Assembly: GCA_038501785.1 (NCBI GenBank) | Contig: JBAMJR010000196.1 | Span: forward strand, 873,501 to 937,500 | Length of the DNA: 64,000 nucleotides | From: Myoxocephalus aenaeus | Taxonomy: Eukaryota; Chordata; Actinopteri; Perciformes; Cottidae | Reading direction: 5' to 3' | Shown: piece after piece, positions 54,301 through 58,136 of the stretch | Numbering within the stretch: position 1 is the first letter of the stretch | Layout of the letters: every line of letters begins with the position of its first letter | Translations under genes and position numbers: made by a program | Notes under the pieces: generated by a model | Databases searched by the model: none | Told to the model about the DNA's origin: nothing | Seen by the model: only the letters and a program-made list of their open reading frames with translations

Positions 54301-57300
54301 TGTGCCACAGGTCAGTAGAGGCGTCACAGCATTTGCCTTATCCCTCTATCCCTGTGGAAGGAGAGAGAACATACCTGTCAAGGAGTATCCCCATTGCCGT
54401 TGGTTCCATCCCGTCGGGGAGTGGTCACAACAGACGCCTGCCCTTCAGGGCAGTGTGGTAGAAGAGGACTGCTCAGGGGAAGTGGTCCGCTCAGGACCTT
54501 ATTGAGCAGGTGCCCTTCTGACTTGGCAGACCCTCACCCGACCAGCCTTCGGGCGGTGTATTGACCAGGAGAGGGGAACCAGGTTGCAGATTCTCTCTCC
54601 CGTCACAAGCCTCCATTGGGGGAGTGACGGCTTCATCCATGAAGTGGGACACAGCATCTGGGGTCTCTTCAGCAGGGCAGAGGTGGATCTCTTTACCTCG
54701 GAGATGTCGACCCACTGCCCCCACTGGTTCTCCTTAAGGGAGAGGACCAGTCCTCCGGGTCAAGATGCCCTGGCTCACACGTGGCCAGAAGGCCTTCTTT
54801 ATGCTTTCCCCCCAGTTCCACTGGTCTGCTGCGGGACGCCATGGTGCCTCCCGCACAGGAGAAACCTATTGCGGCTAGGTGGTCGGATCTAACATTCCGA
54901 TCCCAGCCACCGTCAACTATGGACCCGGCCATTGCCGGACCCGACCTCCTGCTGAGCGGCTACACAGAGCCAGTCAGGAGGACCATCTACCCGTCTACAG
55001 TACGAAGGTAGACCAAGGCGTTTTTTTCCGACTGGTGTGCGGTTCACAACGAGGACTCAGTACAGTGCCCCGTGCCTACTGTACTAGAGTTTCTGCAGTC
55101 CCTCCTAGAGGAGGGCCAGTCTCCCTCTATCCTGAGGAGGTACACAGCTGCTATTTCAGGGCAGCATGCTAAGGTCGACAATGACAGGGTATTGAGGCAC
55201 AGGCTGGTGTCCCTCTCCTTAGACGGGGCTCAGCGGCTGCACCCTTCGAGCGCCCCGAAGGCTCCTCAGGGGACTTGTCCTTGGTAATACGTTACCCTGG
55301 GCAAAGCAAAATCATACACCCACAACGTCACCTGCGGTGTCCCCCAGGGCTCAGCTGGGCCCCACTCTCTTCACCCTCTATCTGCTTCCCCTGGGTAATA
55401 TAATCAGCAGGCATGGGGTATCCTACCACTGCTATGCTGATGACACACAGCTCTATATGAGGACAACCCCCACTTCTTCTGATTCCCACTCTATATCCAC
55501 ACTCACCACCTGCCTGGAGGACATAGAGACGTGGATGAAACTCAATTTTCTTCAGCTAAACAGTTCAAAAACAGAAGCCATCCTAGTTGGCACACCACAT
55601 CAGCTCCGCTCTTCCACCATCACCTGTATCACCTTCTCGGGTCAAAACGTCCCTCTCTCCACATCTGTCACCAACCTTGGTGTTAAAATGGACCCCAATC
55701 TCACTTTTGATACCCACATCAAACACCTCTGCAAGACAGCTTTTTATCACCTCAGGAACATCGGCAAACTCCGTCCAACACTCACCCTGACAGATGCAGA
55801 GAAACTTGTCCATGCCTTTGTATCGTCCAGGCTGGACTACTGTAATGCTCTCCTCACCGGAATCTCTAACAGGAACATCCAGAGACTATAACGTATCCAA
55901 AACAGCGCTGCCAGGATCCTGCTAAGAGTCCGCAAATACGACCACATCACCCCCGTTCTGAAATCACTACACTGGCTCCCCATCCCACACAGAATTGAAT
56001 ATAAGCTCTCCCTCCTCACTCATCAGTGCATTCACGGACATGCCCCCCAATACCTAAAAGAACTACTCACCCCCCAGACCTCCTCATTTAACCTCCGTTC
56101 TGCAACCAAAAATACCCTCCAAGTCCCCAGAACCAAGCTCCGCACTATGGGCGATCGGGCCTTTTCCTCTGCAGCTCCGAGGCTGTGGAATACCCTCCCC
56201 GACCATCTGAGGGCCCCACAGACTGCAGAGGCTTTTAAACGTGACCTGAAAACTCACCTTTTTAAGAAAGCTTACTGCTAAAATATCTTTTATGGGCTTT
56301 GCTTTTAAATATATCTTAAAAATGCTCTTGTTTTATTCTGCTCTGTAGCACTTTGAGATTGCTCAAATATAAAGTGCAATACAAATACAATGTATTGTTA
56401 TTATTATTATTAATGGACGCCCTGTGTTCGCCTCTTGAAACCGAGGCAGAGGCTGAGATGTCTGTCGGCAAGGACTGCTTTTTTCTCTCCTTGCCATCAC
56501 TTCGGCAGGCGAGTAAGCGAGCTACACGCCCTGTTGGTGAGTGAATCCTGTCTGAGGTGGAACTCAAGACAGGCCTGATGTGGCCTAAATGTGGCCTAAT
56601 GCAGCGTTTTCCCCCAGGGGTGTGGGAACGTTTGTATCTCAACGAGCCTATCCAGCTGGCACAGTCAGAGCTTCTGTGCCCGGTGCGGGTCCTCGAAACC
56701 TAGGTCAAGGCCACCGCATGCATACGCCGGTCGGGCCAGTTTTGTTGTCTTAGGACGGACCTAAGAAGGGCTGTGCCCTTTCAAAACAGCGCCTGTCCCA
56801 CTGGATAGTGGAGACCGGGGCCTGTGCATACAGAGCGAACGGCCGTGCTCTGACATCCGGGTAGGGTGCCATTCTACCAGGATTGTCTCCACATCAAGGG
56901 CAACCTTGAGGTGTGCCCGTGCAGCCTCAGGGGCATTACCCAGCACATTCAACAGAGTACAGAGTGAACGTTGCCACCCCTCACCCAATGGGTGTGGTTC
57001 TTGGCCCAAATTCCTCTGCTTGAGCCATATGAGGTAGTTCCTGTGGGATTCCTCGTGACTTTGTTGGTATAAGTCATCCAGTGTGAAACACTGCCTCTGG
57101 CGGTCAGTAAGGATGAAATAGAACGAAGGTTACGACGGTAACTACGGTTCTATGAATCCTGGATGACCGCCAGAGTTCTTGGTCACTCGGAATCTCGTGA
57201 TCTCGCGAGAAGATTCCGCAGAACTGATCTCAGGATGACGCCGGAAGTTATACCCGGCTGGGGGGTCATCCGAGGTCACACGTGACTTTTTTGGTATACA

Positions 57301-58105
57301 ATACTCGAACTGCGCAAGCGCGAGACGGAATATATCCAGTGTGCCTCTGGCGGTCATCCAGGATTCATAGAACCGTAGTTACCATCGTAACTTTCGATAT
57401 ATATTCATATCTGTTGTTTCGTAAACGATCATAAACGATCATAAATAATAATATAAAAGTGAAAAAAGAAGGAAACCTGCTGCTGCTGAAGGAAACCAAA
57501 GATCTGTACTGAGAGTCGAGAGTTCTCACTCTGCTCTCAATCTGCTGACCGTCTCTCACCTTCACCTGAGAGGAAGAGACAGAAGACGACTCAGAGTACC
57601 TCCTTTAAAAAAACTTCACCTGACAGTATGGTGATATCAACAGAATCAATATCTTACCTTCAGCACCCCGATTAATTAACATAATCAATATTTTACCTTC
57701 ACTGTCTTGCTGCTGATGGCGGTGATTGTTTCACCATGAGCTGAGATCTGAGCTTCAAGGAGATCCTGTTTCTGGAGGAGAGACTCCACCTCCGCCAGCT
57801 GTTTCCCCAGTTCACAGGAACTGGCCTGGGACTGAGAGACAGGGGTCAATAACTAATGCATCTTGCTAACCGTTAGCTGGTAATTTACAGAATGCTATGC
57901 TAACGGTACCGGGCCTCGCTCCTCCAAAGCTCCACCCTCTCATCCAAATATGGTAACTTCTTGCTTAAAAAACAAAGATGGTGACGGCCAAAATGCCAAA
58001 CTGGAGGCTTCATGATGACTCCATCAATTTCTTTAATATCGTCTATCTACGGTCTTTAGTTTCTGTAACTGTAAACAATATAAATAGTGCAAAGCTATTT
58101 ACAGT

Positions 58106-58136
<31 letters not shown>

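Larger units (their letters stand above)
52116..57390 (+). mobile_element. DIRS-type retrotransposon copy C with both terminal repeats
   Basis: The left terminal repeat at about 52130-52290 is the inverted complement of about 57180-57350, and a partial second inverted copy at 57060-57120 forms the internal complementary region typical of DIRS. Gag-like 52330-52850, RT 53620-54020, RNase H block 54580-54900, recombinase 54940-55286 and 56412-56640. Insertions: hAT-like 52852-53612 and L2 55287-56411. Confidence 0.75.
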
